A stretch of DNA of 64,000 nucleotides from Allolobophora icterica (GCA_963556255.1 OY744606.1:75473618-75537617); one strand, 5' to 3'. Counted from the first letter of the stretch, positions 33,844 to 45,689 are shown. Notes: generated by a model from the letters alone, not told the origin. Numbers and translations: made by a program.

Positions 33844-34745
33844 ACATATATGCATACATGCATGTCTAAATGCATAAATCCGCTCATTCATGCATGCATC
33901 CATGATAAACATTTACACGTATGCGTACATTATGCACGATCATACAATCAAATGCACAAAAGCCCATACTCTTAACGCAGCTGAACCTTATCTTGACCTT
34001 ATCTTGACCTTATCTTGATCTAGCAACTTGAATCATACACCGGAACCCATTTCAACCCGCAAATTATCATTGCGAAAAAACCTTATATGGAACTAAAACG
34101 TATTCCACCTGGTGCAGTCGTCTGATTACTCGGCGATGTCTTGAATATCGCACTGAATCCCGGCGCAAAATATGAACGGAAAGGGTAAGACAGAAACTGA
34201 GACACAAGCAGAGAGAAAAAAGAAAAAAAACAGAAACACCCACTTACAGGGAAAGACACACACAGACATAGGTAGGCCTACACAGACAAAGAGAGACACA
34301 CAAAGAAAAGAGAAGGTGTCCTTTAGGAGAGCAAAGACGAATTGTAGGGCAGACAGAGCGTGGGTGGGGGTGGGGTTGGTTGGGTTGGATAGGAATCAAT
34401 TGGGATCAGGCGCTGAACCCAATGCGCTGCGGCTGATGGATCGATCGGTCAGATGAGTGCAAAACGGATGACGACTGTGAGACTTCCGGGCGTCATGGGT
34501 AGTCACTGGATTTAGCGTCATGTTCTGTCATGTGAAAGACGCCACTTGGCGCGCACCCACTGCCCCCCCCCCCATCCGCCATCCCTCTCTCACTTACTCA
34601 CTAATTACCGTTCACTGTAGCCTCCCTCGATCACGCCGATGTAACGCAATGATTGTGTTGCTCAAGAACAAGAACTAGCGTCATTGTCATCATCACCGTC
34701 ATCATAACTGAGGCTTATCTAATAGATACAAAAAGTGAATACATT
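33844..34745. other. Unique DNA with short CATA-like and AGAC runs
   Basis: CATA-like words to about 33960, a triplicated 'cttatcttgac' at about 33988-34018, and an AGACA-rich stretch at 34184-34310. No gene recognised. Confidence 0.45.
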
Positions 34746-34749
34746 TTCA

Positions 34750-35415
34750 ACCCATCCATCCATCCATCCATCCATCCATCCATCCATCCATCCATCCATC
34801 CATGCATCCGATTCATCCGCCCATACATCCCCTATCCATCGACCCATTCATCCATTCATCTGTCCATCCATCCGCCAATTCATCAATCAATCCGTCCATT
34901 CATTCATCCTTCCACCCATCTATCCGTCTATCCATCCATCCGATCCATCCATCCATCCATCCACCCATCCAACCGTCCATCCATCCGTCCGTCCGTCCAT
35001 CCGTCCGTCCATCATCCATCCGTCCGTCCATCCATCTATCCATCCGTCCGTCCGTCCATCCATCCATCCACCCATCCGTCCGTCCATCCATCTATCCATC
35101 CGTCCGTCCATCACCAATCCATCCATCCATCCATCCATCCAACCACCCACCCAGTGGCACCCACCCACTAATCCATCCATCCACCCATCCAACCACCCGA
35201 CGACCCATCCATCCATTCATCTATCTATCCATCCATCCGTCCGTCCATCCATCCATCCATCCATCCATCCTTTCATCCATACATCCATCCATCCATCCAT
35301 CCATCCATCCATCCATCCTTCCATCCATACATCCATCTATCCATCCAACCATCCACCTACCCACCCATCCATCCATCCATCCATTCATCTATCTAGCCAT
35401 CTATCCACCCATGCC
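34750..35415. repeat. CCAT tetranucleotide array
   Basis: About 660 bp of CCAT with CCGT, CTAT, CACC and TTCAT variants. The several 170-230-codon His-Pro-Ser-Ile frames are artefacts of a 4-bp unit that contains no stop. Confidence 0.95.
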
Positions 35416-35925
35416 AACATTCCAGAATAGTTTATAACAAACGTAAGCCTATAATATTATCTTTACCTTTCTACCTTTCTATTGTCATGTCAGTCCATTT
35501 ATCCAGCTACGCACGTCGACTGTCTCCATGTAATTGAACCCGTTCAGCCTGTGCATTCTCCTGCCAACCGTCACCATTAAACAAGGACCATAAATGCTAC
35601 AGCTGCCAGGCTTAACGTCAGCTTCCACTGTCTCCATTCGCAATTTCCATCAAAGCCCCGAAATTAAAAATACACTCGTTTGAACTATGAACTCTGCCGA
35701 CCTTGGTACCATTGTATCTCGAGTTTGGAACGTCAAGGTGGACCATTAAGGAGAAGCTTCAGCTTCGAAACCTACCACTCGAGAAGATCAAAGGGCCAGA
35801 GGTAGTTGGAGCCTACAGGATGAATCATTTGACAATTAGACAGAATTTCAGAGTTCAAACGGCGCTAATAAATTATTCCTCTGTCATCCATTCATTCATG
35901 ACTCTCTATACGCACATGTACATCT
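35416..35925. other. Unique DNA, nothing recognised
   Basis: The 74-codon frame at 35703-35927 has no recognisable domain. A GAAT/ATTC run borders it at about 35927-35942. Confidence 0.4.
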
Positions 35926-35944
35926 GAATGAATGAATGAATCAA

Positions 35945-36452
35945 TGTACATCTATCCATTTGTCAATACGCTAATTCATTCATCCATCCGTCCGTCCGTG
36001 TATCCATCCATTCGTTCATCCGCCCGTCCATTCGTCCACCCACCCACCCTCCCCCACCCACCCACCCACCCTCCCCCACCCATCCATCTATCCATCCATC
36101 CACCCAATCCCACCCACCCACCCAACCAACCCAACCACCCAACCAACCATCCATCCATCCATCCATCCATCCATCCATCCATCCATCCATTCATCCATCC
36201 ATCTATCCATCCATCCACCCAATCCCACCCACCCACCCAACCAACCCAACCACCCAACCATCCATCCATCCATCCATCCATCCATCCATCCATCCATCCA
36301 TCCATCCATCCATCCATCCATCCATCCATCCATCCATCCATCCATCCATTCATCCATCCATCTATCCATCCATCCACCCAATCCCACCCACCCACCCAAC
36401 CAACCCAACCACCCAACCATCCATCCATCCATCCATCCATCCATCCATTCGT
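35945..36452. repeat. CCAT/CCCA array with higher-order repeat
   Basis: CCAT runs separated by three copies of a longer block ('acccaatcccacccacccac' then 'aaccaacccaaccaccc') at about 36103, 36210 and 36377, so a larger unit of variable CCAT length is duplicated. Confidence 0.9.
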
Positions 36453-36750
36453 CAACTGCATCAAATCCTTAGTCCTCTTCTCCTCTTATCCACCCACTCT
36501 CCCAGAGTTCAAAAATCTACCAACCGATCCAATATTGGTGTGATTTTTTTTTAAATCGAGGAATAGCTTGCGGACATGAACTTCTGTTGACTGGTTTTTG
36601 GGCCAAAAATGTGCATCGACCAAGCAATGATTAAACTGACGCCAGCGATCATTTATGTCCCTCGGCAAAACAGTTGGAGGCGTCAGAGACTCTCGAACAA
36701 ACACTCAAACACTTGGCCACTGTTTAGATAAAACATAAATGAAAGATAGA
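36453..36750. other. Unique DNA, nothing recognised
   Basis: No feature supported. Confidence 0.35.
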
Positions 36751-36751
36751 A

Positions 36752-36754
<3 letters not shown>

Positions 36755-36782
<28 letters not shown>

Positions 36783-37010
36783 TCATAGACAGACAGACAG
36801 ACAGAAGGAGCAGCGATTGACTGACTGACTAAATGGCTGACTGACTGACTGATTCACTCACTCACACATTGACTCACTCATTGACTCACTCACTAACCGA
36901 CTCATTCCCTTAGTCACTCACCCACTCAATGACTCACTCAATAACTCTCATTCCATTATTCATTCATTCAATCATTGACGCACTCACTCAAACAGCAAAT
37001 ATAAAAGACA
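36755..37010. repeat. CAGA, then GACT/CACT-type repeats
   Basis: CAGA at 36757-36805, then degenerate TGAC/ACTC units to about 36990. Confidence 0.8.
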
Positions 37011-37640
37011 AAGAGAGAAGAAGAAGACAGAGAAACACACACAGAGAGAGAAACAAGGAGACCGAAAGCTCAACTGAAAAACATCTTAACGAGATGAAGA
37101 CAGTGAAAGAAACACAGAGGCAGAGGCAACAGGACACAGAGATTGAGAAAAGAAGAGAGACAAAGCGTGAAAGAAACACAGAGAAAAGAAAATACAGAGG
37201 GAGATAAATATGCAAACGAAGCCAGATTTATAGAAGACAAAGAGACGGAACAAGACAGAGACGATAGCAGAAGAAGAAAGGAAAAAATGATTGTTTGAAA
37301 CTGGAACAGAACAACAAAGTGACACAGGAGAAAAAAGTGGCATTTAATGAGACAGACGTGAACGGACAAACGATGAAACAGACACAAAGACACAAAGACA
37401 CAGAGACGGACACAAACAGCGAGTGACAAATACTGAGACTGAATGCGACACAACAGGACAGAATAGGAGATAGAATGCCACAGAGAACATTGAACCGAAA
37501 TAGAAAGAGACAGCGTACACAAGCAGTAAGAGACAGCCACTGATATTGAAAGAGACAGGTGGCGTGACGGAACAAGGCAGACGAACGGAACACAGAACGA
37601 CAGAGAGGCAGAGATACAAGGAGACAGACGCACGCAGACA
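37011..37640. repeat. Degenerate AGACA/GAAAG purine-rich tract
   Basis: A diverged 'agagacacaga' vocabulary throughout. Minus-strand Ser/Leu/Cys-rich frames of up to 205 codons are low-complexity artefacts. Confidence 0.7.
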
Positions 37641-37649
37641 AGCAGTCAG

Positions 37650-37809
37650 CTAAATCTTGTGCGTTGAAGAGCCCTCGAAAGCAGCCGGGTACGTGACGAG
37701 CGAATGATGCTTCCGATGCGTCCATCACCAACGCGACCGAGTCGCCACCATCTGCAACCGGCGTCGTCTGAACCAACTTGGGATTCACGACCACCGACGC
37801 CAGCAGCCT

Positions 37810-37844
<35 letters not shown>

Positions 37845-37935
37845 ATGACGCTTCAGCAGCAAATGAGTCGGTGGTACCGCGTGACAGGTCCGGCGCTGAC
37901 GTTCGATGATATGCTGGTCTTTTAGAAGATCATCC
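37650..37935. other. GC-rich segment with a CTG tract; possible exon
   Basis: Markedly more GC- and CpG-rich than its surroundings, with about ten CTG triplets at 37811-37842. Frames are open on both strands across it (poly-Leu on plus, poly-Ala on minus) but show no domain, and I cannot place splice sites. It may be a fragment of a host exon or of an old repeat. Confidence 0.3.
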
Positions 37936-37985
37936 GTCGTTCTATTTGTAAAGGCGCTATATAAAAGCGTTATTTATATCTCTAT
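37936..37985 (+). repeat. LINE-type 3' tail fragment
   Basis: 'tttgtaaaggcgctatataaaagcg' matches the last arm and 'tataaat' of the LINE/SINE 3' module. The first arm is missing. Confidence 0.4.
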
Positions 37986-39294
37986 GCATACACGTACTTG
38001 ATCTGGAGATGCGGCGATTGAAGCCTGGTGGCGTTGTGAGTCAGACGTCGCAGACGGTTAAACAGGATTAAACGACTAGCTATTGATCCCGGACGATAGC
38101 ATCGCTTGCGGTTCGAAACGCGATTGTTAGGTAACGAGACAACCTTCCAGATTCAGATACCCGTGATATCCCTACGTGATATACGTCGGACTTCTGAGAG
38201 ATTATTGCCCAATATATCCAGCTTCGGGTATCCTTAAAATCCGTTACACTTGTGTGATTATAGTCGAAATTTCTGTGCAGAAATAATATCGATGAATTCA
38301 GTATGTTATAAGTAATGAGAAAGGAAGTGTGCGAAATATCAAGCCTTTGATATCGTGTATTAAGCGTTTCTGGAAAATAATAAGCAATAATATTGATTAT
38401 ATATGCGATACTGTCACGCTGTAGCTCTTTAGGAGTAGTTGAGTTGAACAGATAAATTGTTGATATCGATGATATCCATTTCATAAATATTCTCTATAGC
38501 GGGTTTTCGACGTCATTCGCTGCGGCCATTTCTTATCTGAGCCTCACAGATGATCGACCTTTCCATCAAAGAAACGAGAGATCAAAGCGGATAAAGAAAC
38601 AAGGATTGATCAAAAGCGGATCATCGTAAATCTTTGGCGTCTTCTCTTCTAATCGCAATGAACCACCTGCGGGTATAATTCGGAGCCGGGTTCTTAAGTG
38701 AATTCCATGTTACGCAACCGGTCAAGGAACGGAACACCAAAGCTTCACGAAGACGGAGATCTTTAGGTATGTATTACTCCAATCGTCTTTAGGTGGATCA
38801 GTCGAATTTAGAATTTGGGTAAGTAATAGTCAATGCCGAGATTTACCGCTCAGGAGACAGACCCAGTTTAATGCAGCCACTCCTCTCGATTTACGGGGCC
38901 ATTCCCTTAGGGTATACCCCGCCAAAATGGCATGCGAGAGTTGTCTACTAAACTCGCAAATGCCCTCTTAAAAAACCAAATTTGTTGACTGAAGGCGGTC
39001 ATTGCATTATGTGCAATGCACTGTTTGTGGGTTTGAAGCACTAGGCCTACTGTTAATGTGTTCATCTCTAAGTTTCTGCCTTCGATCGTAACAAAGTGCT
39101 CATCTTTTTGCTGTCAGCGAAATTTGATTTAGAATGTCAACGTTCTTTATTTCGTCAGAATTGCCCCGTTCTATCAAATATTCTCCAGAACGCGGCAAAA
39201 TTCTGGAATTATAATCCATGCGGTATTTGCTCACTCAAAACACGTCCTAATCTGCATATGTTTTCAGAGGCATGCTAAACCTCAGCATGAAATA
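37986..39294. other. Unique AT-rich DNA, nothing recognised
   Basis: A 134-codon minus-strand frame (38080-38484) has no recognisable domain. Confidence 0.45.
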
Positions 39295-39295
39295 T

Positions 39296-39388
39296 TGGGT
39301 GGGTGGCGTATTGGGTGGGTGATGCATTGTGTGGGTGGTATTTTGGGTGGGTGGTGTATCGGGTGGGTGGTATATCGTGTGGGTGAGA
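39296..39388. repeat. G-rich minisatellite, about 18-bp unit
   Basis: About five copies of 'gggtgggtggNgtatt'. Repeated GGG/GGGTGGG could form a G-quadruplex. Confidence 0.8.
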
Positions 39389-39439
39389 CATGGCCCCTGT
39401 GTTTTGCACAGAGAAGGGAGAGCGCACATGGCCATTGAT

Positions 39440-39745
39440 CGCTACATTCGTGAAAGACGCAACATACGATATCGATTTTCTTTAAAAACGTCACTTGTTT
39501 GCTTTCAAAAGAGAAAGAAACAGCGTCGATCGATTTGCCACATAGAAAAGCATAGACGCTTCTCACATCGCGATGACTTTGTGCGCATAAGATACGGTGG
39601 ACTTTTGTCTCGTCATACTTGTCTCCCAATGTAACTCGGTATCTGCAAGGTTGGAGGATATCACTACAGTCATCGATTAGGAATGTCAGCAGAAACATAA
39701 TCTTTCGAAGCCGAGTTTACACTGTATACATAAAATCTACAGAAC
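39440..39745 (-). repeat. Dispersed repeat, inverted partner of 41430-41750
   Basis: Read on the minus strand, about 39500-39690 matches the plus strand at about 41450-41640 over some 190 bp. Shared words include 'tatgacgagacaaaa', 'gcacaaagt' and 'cgtctatgcttttctat'. Both translate as ...SDILQP..YR..LG...., so probably a former coding part of an unidentified retroelement. The minus frame 39282-39698 (138 codons) extends past it into the minisatellite. Confidence 0.6.
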
Positions 39746-39761
39746 TACTATCTCCTTACAT

Positions 39762-40564
39762 CAGTGGTTTTCAACCGGGGTTCCGCGGAACCTTAGGGTT
39801 CCGCGAGCGTCGGCCAGAGGTTCCGCCGGAGTTCAAAATAAAATTAAAAACACCAGCTGAATTCACAAAAGGATGAATAATGAGCAGAATTTTGTACTGC
39901 TTTCAGTCATTCTTGCATTCACGATATTCAAAGTCTTAAATTCTAAGAGCTAAATATTGCCCCAACATAAATTGTGATCGCAATCTCGAGATTTCTATCT
40001 CGCCCAAATAATTTGAATCGCGGGACTCAACTTATTCACAAGCGCTCAGTCAGGCATTTGACCAAAATCGGTCCCAGGCCAAGATCTAGAGGGTCAGGCA
40101 GGCAGACAGTCAATTTTTGTGGATGGTGTTTATCATTGGAAGGCGAGGGAGGTAAGGGGCCGGTGAATAAGCTGGTTCCCGCGACTTGGCTTTATTGGGC
40201 GCTGTAGAAATCTCGAGATTACGAATACTAAGGGGAAGAGGAGGAATCGGGAGAAGATATCGGAAAGAGCATTGTTTAAGTTTTGAACGAAAGACCTGCG
40301 GAGAGATGTCAAAGAGGTGAGGTTCTGGTGAGCTTTCTGGATGGGTCACATAATTGTCCTAATTCTGACGAGAGTTTCATTCCAGAGAGCCGGAACAGCT
40401 ATGGCTATGGAGCGATTTGCAAATTTTACAAGTTACAAGTTAACATTACAAGTTACAATAACATTATTTTTTGAAAAATTGGTCGGGTGAAACGCGCTGG
40501 GTTCCGTGATCAAATGGATGCTTTGTGTAGGGTTCCGTCACTACAAAAAGGTTGAAAACCACTG
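39762..40564. mobile_element. hAT-type non-autonomous element, 8-bp duplication
   Basis: Ends CAGTGGTTTTCAACC (39762) and GGTTGAAAACCACTG (to 40564), the well-known hAT terminal pattern (CAGNGGTTYTCAACC). An exact 8-bp flank CCTTACAT occurs at 39754-39761 and 40565-40572. The 803-bp interior has no transposase. It contains the SINE 3' phrase 'ggttcccgcgacttggctt...ggcgctgtagaaat' (40170-40215) and repeat phrases seen at 3790-3860 and 23360-23430, so it carries other repeats as cargo. Confidence 0.9.
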
Positions 40565-40572
40565 CCTTACAT

Positions 40573-41094
40573 GGAATTGTAATTAGTTTTGCGTGGCTCT
40601 GCTACTGCATGGTTGGAGCATACCAGACTATCATGGGCTGGCTTTGAAACTTGATGCGAAACTATTTTATTGTCGTCGTGAGTCAAAACTTTGGATTAGT
40701 AGTTTCAGTTTAGCGACGTTGTGTGATAACGAAGATCATTAGCATCGCCCTCCTCCTTTATCCAGGCTTGAGACTGGTACTGCCAGAATACGAGTAGTGG
40801 TGGCGTTAAAACTTTGGCGACATCTATAAGTAAATGTATTTTCAATCGGAGATGATCTGAACTAGTGGAGATCACGACCCACTGCCAGGAGCAGTTTTGG
40901 GGGAATTGTATCATCAATTGAGGTAACGCCTGAAGTAATGGGCGAAATATCTATGGGCAAGAACGCAATTTTGAGAAATATGTGTCTTTTTTGGTGGGTT
41001 AGAGTTTGAACCAGCGACTGGTGTTCCCCTTATCTTTACAAATCGCACCTGCAAGTGTGTCCGTTTCCCCATATAAGATTATTAATAAGTAGGC
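40573..41094. other. Unique DNA, nothing recognised
   Basis: No feature supported. Confidence 0.4.
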
Positions 41095-41165
41095 TTACTT
41101 CTATCGCACCGGTGTCTAATGCACATAACATCAACTCGTGGTGCACCAAAACCAGGCCTTCAGAC
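41095..41165 (-). repeat. Short retroposon 3' end ('gacaccggNgcNatagaag' family)
   Basis: 'cttctatcgcaccggtgtctaatgcac...catcaactcgtggtgcacc' is shared with 42772-42850 and 49950-50020. Read on the minus strand these end in a 'gcgctatagaag'-like word, so they are probably SINE or LINE ends of a second type. Confidence 0.5.
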
Positions 41166-41292
41166 AATCGTGCTGCAGTTAGTTACAGTTCGCTTGTGAA
41201 CTTCCGTTCCGAAATGTCAACATCCGTTTGAGCATTCCGAATCTTCTTTCGATCGATAAATTCAAGCACGGCGTCGAAAGCAGTGTCCTCGG

Positions 41293-41752
41293 GTGCAAAC
41301 AGAAAATAATGTGGTCAGCAAAAAGAGCAATGTCACGTGTTTGACTTTTCACCATAGTCATCGCAGTGGCTTCAATCTCTTTCTAAACTTCAATCTCTTT
41401 CTCTGTGAGCCACAGCTGGTGTCCTTTAGGATCCTTCTGTTTACAACTTCTGTATCGTTGCTAATCTGTGGACATAGTGATATACTCCAACCAAGTAGCT
41501 ACAGAGGTCCATTAGGAGCCATATATATGACGAGACAAAATTCCGTTGAATCTTATATGCACAAAGTAATCTCGTTGTCGAAAACGTCTATGCTTTTCTA
41601 TATGGCTAATCATCCGACGCTGTTTGGTTTTTTTATATGTTCGTGTGCACTTCTGAAATTTAGAAGGAGAGCAGTGCCAAATGCAGTTGTAGTAAACTAT
41701 AGTAGTAATAATAAAACATTAAATTAAAATATATTTGATTTGATTTGATTAA
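41293..41752 (+). repeat. Dispersed retroelement-like repeat with TTTGA tail
   Basis: The plus-strand frame 41293-41727 (144 codons) contains the SDILQPSSYRGPLG region shared with 39440-39745. It ends in an AATAATAAAA sequence and a TTTGA tail (about 41728-41750), the usual structure of a non-LTR 3' end. Family not identified. Confidence 0.5.
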
Positions 41753-42455
41753 GATGCTTTTGAAGACATGTTCCTAAGTTACGTTGTTACAAAAAGTAAT
41801 CCATTTATAATAGGCCTACTGTACCAGTTTAACGTTGGATATTCTATGTACTGGAATGTTCCGGCAACACTAGTTTCTGCTGATAACAGATACATATCCA
41901 ACTTTCCTCACTCGAATTCGTGTAATGGATATCTGTTGGAAACGTTGTTACAAGTCCGACACGAGAGAGAGAGAGAGAGATCTGCGTTGAGGAATAATAT
42001 TAGCTTTTCTCTCTTTCCTTTGGTCCAGTTTAGGCTACGCTTATAGGCAAATAAGCCTAACAAGCTGGTGGATGGACGTCTATTCAGTGCGAGATGGTTG
42101 TCATGTGTTCTGCAATTCGATATCCGTCGTAACGTAAACGAGTCGACGGTAGAATGTCACGAAGAATGTCAAAGGCAACGTAAATAATGTCTCCTCTGAC
42201 CGTCACCAGTCAATGACCCAAGTGTGGAAAAGTACAATTCACTGCAGTCTGGCCTCGTTCTGGTGGCTCTTCGTGCGTCTGTCCCTTTGTGTCTGTACGT
42301 CTCGATGTATGCGCATGCATGTATTTCCGCGTATGGTAAGCCTGCATGTGTGGATGTATTAATATGTATACATTCATTTGTCTGAGCATTTATTTAGCTG
42401 TCTGTTACTACTACAACAACTACTACTACCACCAACACCACCACCACCACTATTT
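41753..42455. other. Unique DNA, nothing recognised
   Basis: A short GAGA run at 41963-41980. No gene recognised. Confidence 0.4.
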
Positions 42456-42456
42456 T

Positions 42457-42768
<312 letters not shown>

Positions 42769-42769
42769 T

Positions 42770-42855
42770 TAGCATCTTCTATAGCGCTGATGTCTAATAC
42801 ACAAGGCATGTACTGACGTCGCACCAAAACCAATCGTAAGATCAGTCTGCCCAGA
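42770..42855 (-). repeat. Short retroposon 3' end, same family as 41095
   Basis: 'cttctatagcgctgatgtctaatacacaaggcat' is followed by 'gtcgcaccaaaacca'. In minus orientation its tail would be the adjoining CTA repeat. Confidence 0.5.
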
Positions 42856-43158
42856 GAGGAACAGCCTACGGTGAATAAGCGATTGGATAAGGATAATTCG
42901 TAAGTAGAGAAAGAAATGGCTGAGCAGAAGGAAAAGACAGAGCTAGGTCGGGTTTTCGAAATTTAGGTTCAGCATCCAAAACGCTTTCAAGAACCGTCTT
43001 TGTTTTAGGCATGACGAGAGACAGACAATCACGTGACCCTGTTGAACAGTGATTAGGGTGACGGCGTGACGGGGATAGATGAATGTTAATACTCTTGCAT
43101 GAAGAAACTAAGATCTTGAAAGACGCAGTTCGATACCCGTAAGCTCCCTCTAGATCGA
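42856..43158. other. Unique DNA, nothing recognised
   Basis: No feature supported. Confidence 0.35.
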
Positions 43159-43169
43159 GTCAGCCTTCC

Positions 43170-43332
43170 ACTCTCTAGGGGGCAGCAGTAGAATTTACGG
43201 GCGCCTAGCAGGCTGCCAAGACGTGTGTTCAATAAGATCTTGATAATTGTACAGTCATGTTTCAACGTAACAGCACTTACTGCGGTTTGTCAGTGAGCTT
43301 GTCAATAAACATGAATATTATTATTATATTAT
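43170..43332 (+). mobile_element. SINE 3' part ('ggctgccaNaacgtgtgtt' family)
   Basis: Body 'gggcgcctagcaggctgccaagacgtgtgtt', then 'aattgtacagtcatgtttcaacgtaa...' and 'caataaacatg' plus an ATT tail. Matches 54515-54630 and, inverted, 51665-51790. The tRNA-like head is not clear here. Confidence 0.65.
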
Positions 43333-43334
43333 TA

Positions 43335-43445
43335 TTGGTGAATGACACCTGATATTAGCTATTGTGGTTGGCTACAGGTCAATGTTTTAAACCAGCATAT
43401 GTACTTCGTTCTCTGTGTGCATCTTTAGATACTTCTGGCTGTATG
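43335..43445 (+). repeat. 110-bp repeat, left inverted copy
   Basis: Contains 'ttgtggttggctaca', 'aaaccagcatatgtacttcg' and 'gatacttctggc'. The region 45103-45217 is its reverse complement with about ten differences. Confidence 0.8.
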
Positions 43446-44204
43446 TGTAAATGTGTTTTCCTGTAAGCCTATGTGTATGTGCGTTGCTATCTGCCCGTCC
43501 TAAATTCTTCTGTAGCGCCTTCTTGCATGTCTGTCTGTGTGTATGCTTGTTTGCCTGTCTGGATACGTGTCTGTGTTTCCGTCCTGCAAGCTGTGGTGAG
43601 TAGTTTGTTTGTGTACATGCTTGTTTTTATCTGTACCTCTATGTCTATATGTCTTTATGTCTATATCTGTGTCTGTCTGCTTGTTTGTCTATTTGTCTGT
43701 CTTGAATGTGTTTCTTCGAATCTGCATGTCATTGGTGCAGGATGTCTGTACGTATAGTTGTCTCTGTCTGCCTGGTTTTAGTCTGTTTGTATGTCTGCCT
43801 ATCTGTATGCCTGTCTGTCTGTCTGTTTGTCTGTCTGTGTGTCTCTGTTTTCCTTCCTTGTATTTGTCTCTGCCAGTTCGCCGTGGTTCAGATTCGCGAC
43901 CATCCTACGCGTGCGTCCCTCCTCTTCCGTATCGTCTTCCAACCTTAATCTCATTTACATTCACTGCGCTGAGTCTTGCTGTTTACTTCCTGGTCTTCCT
44001 CTTTCATCTCTTCCTCTGTTCATTTGTCTTTGACCTTCTGCTGCTTCCTCACGAATTTAATTCCATTTGGACCTGGCATTGGTCTTTTGAATTCTATTGA
44101 ACGGTATTTTTTCGTAGTAATTTCGTATTAAAAGTTAAGAAAGTACAATATGTAGGCACTAACTTATTAGCTTACTCGTCTACCAGTGACTGGTTGACTG
44201 ACTT
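43446..44204. repeat. TCTG-rich degenerate array with unique flank
   Basis: TCTG/TGTC units with many substitutions to about 43870, then unique DNA. Cys/Val/Leu-rich frames are artefacts. Confidence 0.7.
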
Positions 44205-44548
44205 GCTGGCTTCAGGCTGGCTTGCCAACTAGCTGGCTGGCTGATTGACTGACTGACTAAATGACTGACTGACTAACTGACTAAATGATTCACTGACTGA
44301 CTGATTAAATAATTGATTGATTGATTAATTGACTGACTGACTGACTGACTGACTGACCGCATGACTAAATTACTGACTAAATGACTGACTGACTGACTAA
44401 ATGATTGACTGACTGACTGACTGACGTACTGACTGACAGACTAAATGACTGACTGACTGACTGGCTGGCTGACTGATTTACTAATAAACTGATTGACTGA
44501 CTGGCTGACTCATTGACTGACTAACTGATTTATCTAGTTGCTCACCAT
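44205..44548. repeat. GACT tetranucleotide array
   Basis: ACTG/GACT units, with GATT and GCTG variants, over about 340 bp. Confidence 0.9.
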
Positions 44549-44654
44549 ATCTGGTGCATTTTATCTGTCAATATTTTCCCCATCTTCGCTTCTATGTGTA
44601 CCAACCTTTTCTTTAAGAGCGCCCTGAAGATGATAAATAAATACTCCGGGATAC

Positions 44655-44780
44655 ATTGATATATATATATATTATATATATATTATATATATATTATATA
44701 TATATTATATATATATAATTTTATACGCAAATATATATATATATATAATTTTATACGCATTTATATAAGGCCTATTAAAA
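44655..44780. repeat. TA-rich palindromic repeats
   Basis: Four copies of 'atatatatatt', then two copies of 'atatataattttatacgca'. Confidence 0.85.
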
Positions 44781-44929
44781 AATATCTTATATATGTGTGT
44801 CTGTGTGTGTGTACGCGCGCGTATGTTTGCAAATCTATGTGGAGGTCTATTTGTCTGCTTCAGTGAAACAGTCAAGATGCCGTATGACCTGAGGATATCT
44901 GTTCATTTGTTGCTCTGTATGTGTACCTG

Positions 44930-45075
44930 TCACTTTGTCTGTGTATTACTTTGTCTGTGCGTTACTTTGTCTGTGTATTTGTTACTTTGTCTGCGTATCT
45001 ATTGCTTTGTCTGCGTATCTGTTACTTTGTCTGTGTGTCTATTACTTTGTATGTGTACTATTACTTTATCTATTA
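44930..45075. repeat. Minisatellite, 'ttactttgtctgtgtatctg' units
   Basis: About seven imperfect units of 14-24 bp. The same unit returns at 45255-45330 beyond the right copy of the 110-bp repeat. Confidence 0.85.
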
Positions 45076-45102
45076 CAAACACACATTTAGGCTTGCAAGA
45101 AA

Positions 45103-45217
45103 CACGCCAGAAGTATCTATAGATGCACACAGAGATCGAAGTACATATGCTGGTTTAAAACATTGAACTGTAGCCAACCACAACGTCTAATATCAGGTCA
45201 GTTATTCATCAATAATA
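45103..45217 (-). repeat. 110-bp repeat, right inverted copy
   Basis: Reverse complement of 43335-43445. The homology fades into AAT-rich DNA on the outer side in both copies. Confidence 0.8.
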
Positions 45218-45254
45218 ATATGATAATATATTCTTGTATTCAGGTCAGTGCATA

Positions 45255-45470
45255 GTTTGTCTGTCTATCTGATACTTTGTCTTTGTATTACTTTGTCTGT
45301 GTATCTGTTACTTTGCCTGTGCCTCTGTGTGCGTGTGTCTGTCTGTCTGTCTGTCTATCACTTCAGCTCGTGTCTTTGTTACTCTTCGCCTGTCTCTGTG
45401 TGTTGCTGTTAGTCCGTTTCTTCTTCTGTCTGATTAAGCGTCTGTCTGTCTGTCTGTTTGTCTTTCTGCC
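45255..45470. repeat. TCTG/TTACTTTGTCTG repeats
   Basis: Continuation of the minisatellite unit, then a TCTG run at 45337-45357 and degenerate TCTG. Confidence 0.75.
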
Positions 45471-45689
45471 TGACCTATTGGAATTAAATTAGCCATGGGT
45501 CTTCTCTAGCGGATTATGATCTTTCGCTTAAAAGCCTAAATCGATTGATGTCTTGAACATAACGAAAAGGGAGCTACATAAATTGGAACATAAGGTTGGA
45601 TTGTATTTGTTAGTCATTAAGTCCATCAGTTCTCGGATTATTTCTAGTCAGTGATTAAGTGAATTATTGAGTTAGCGAGTCCGTCTCTC

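Noticed and set aside
34653..35437. Overlapping 170-230-codon frames rich in His, Pro, Ser and Ile
   Set aside because: They are translations of a CCAT array in several frames. A 4-bp unit without stops keeps all frames open.
37070..37845. Long minus-strand frames with hydrophobic character
   Set aside because: Encoded by the degenerate AGACA/GAAAG tract. Composition explains the hydrophobicity.
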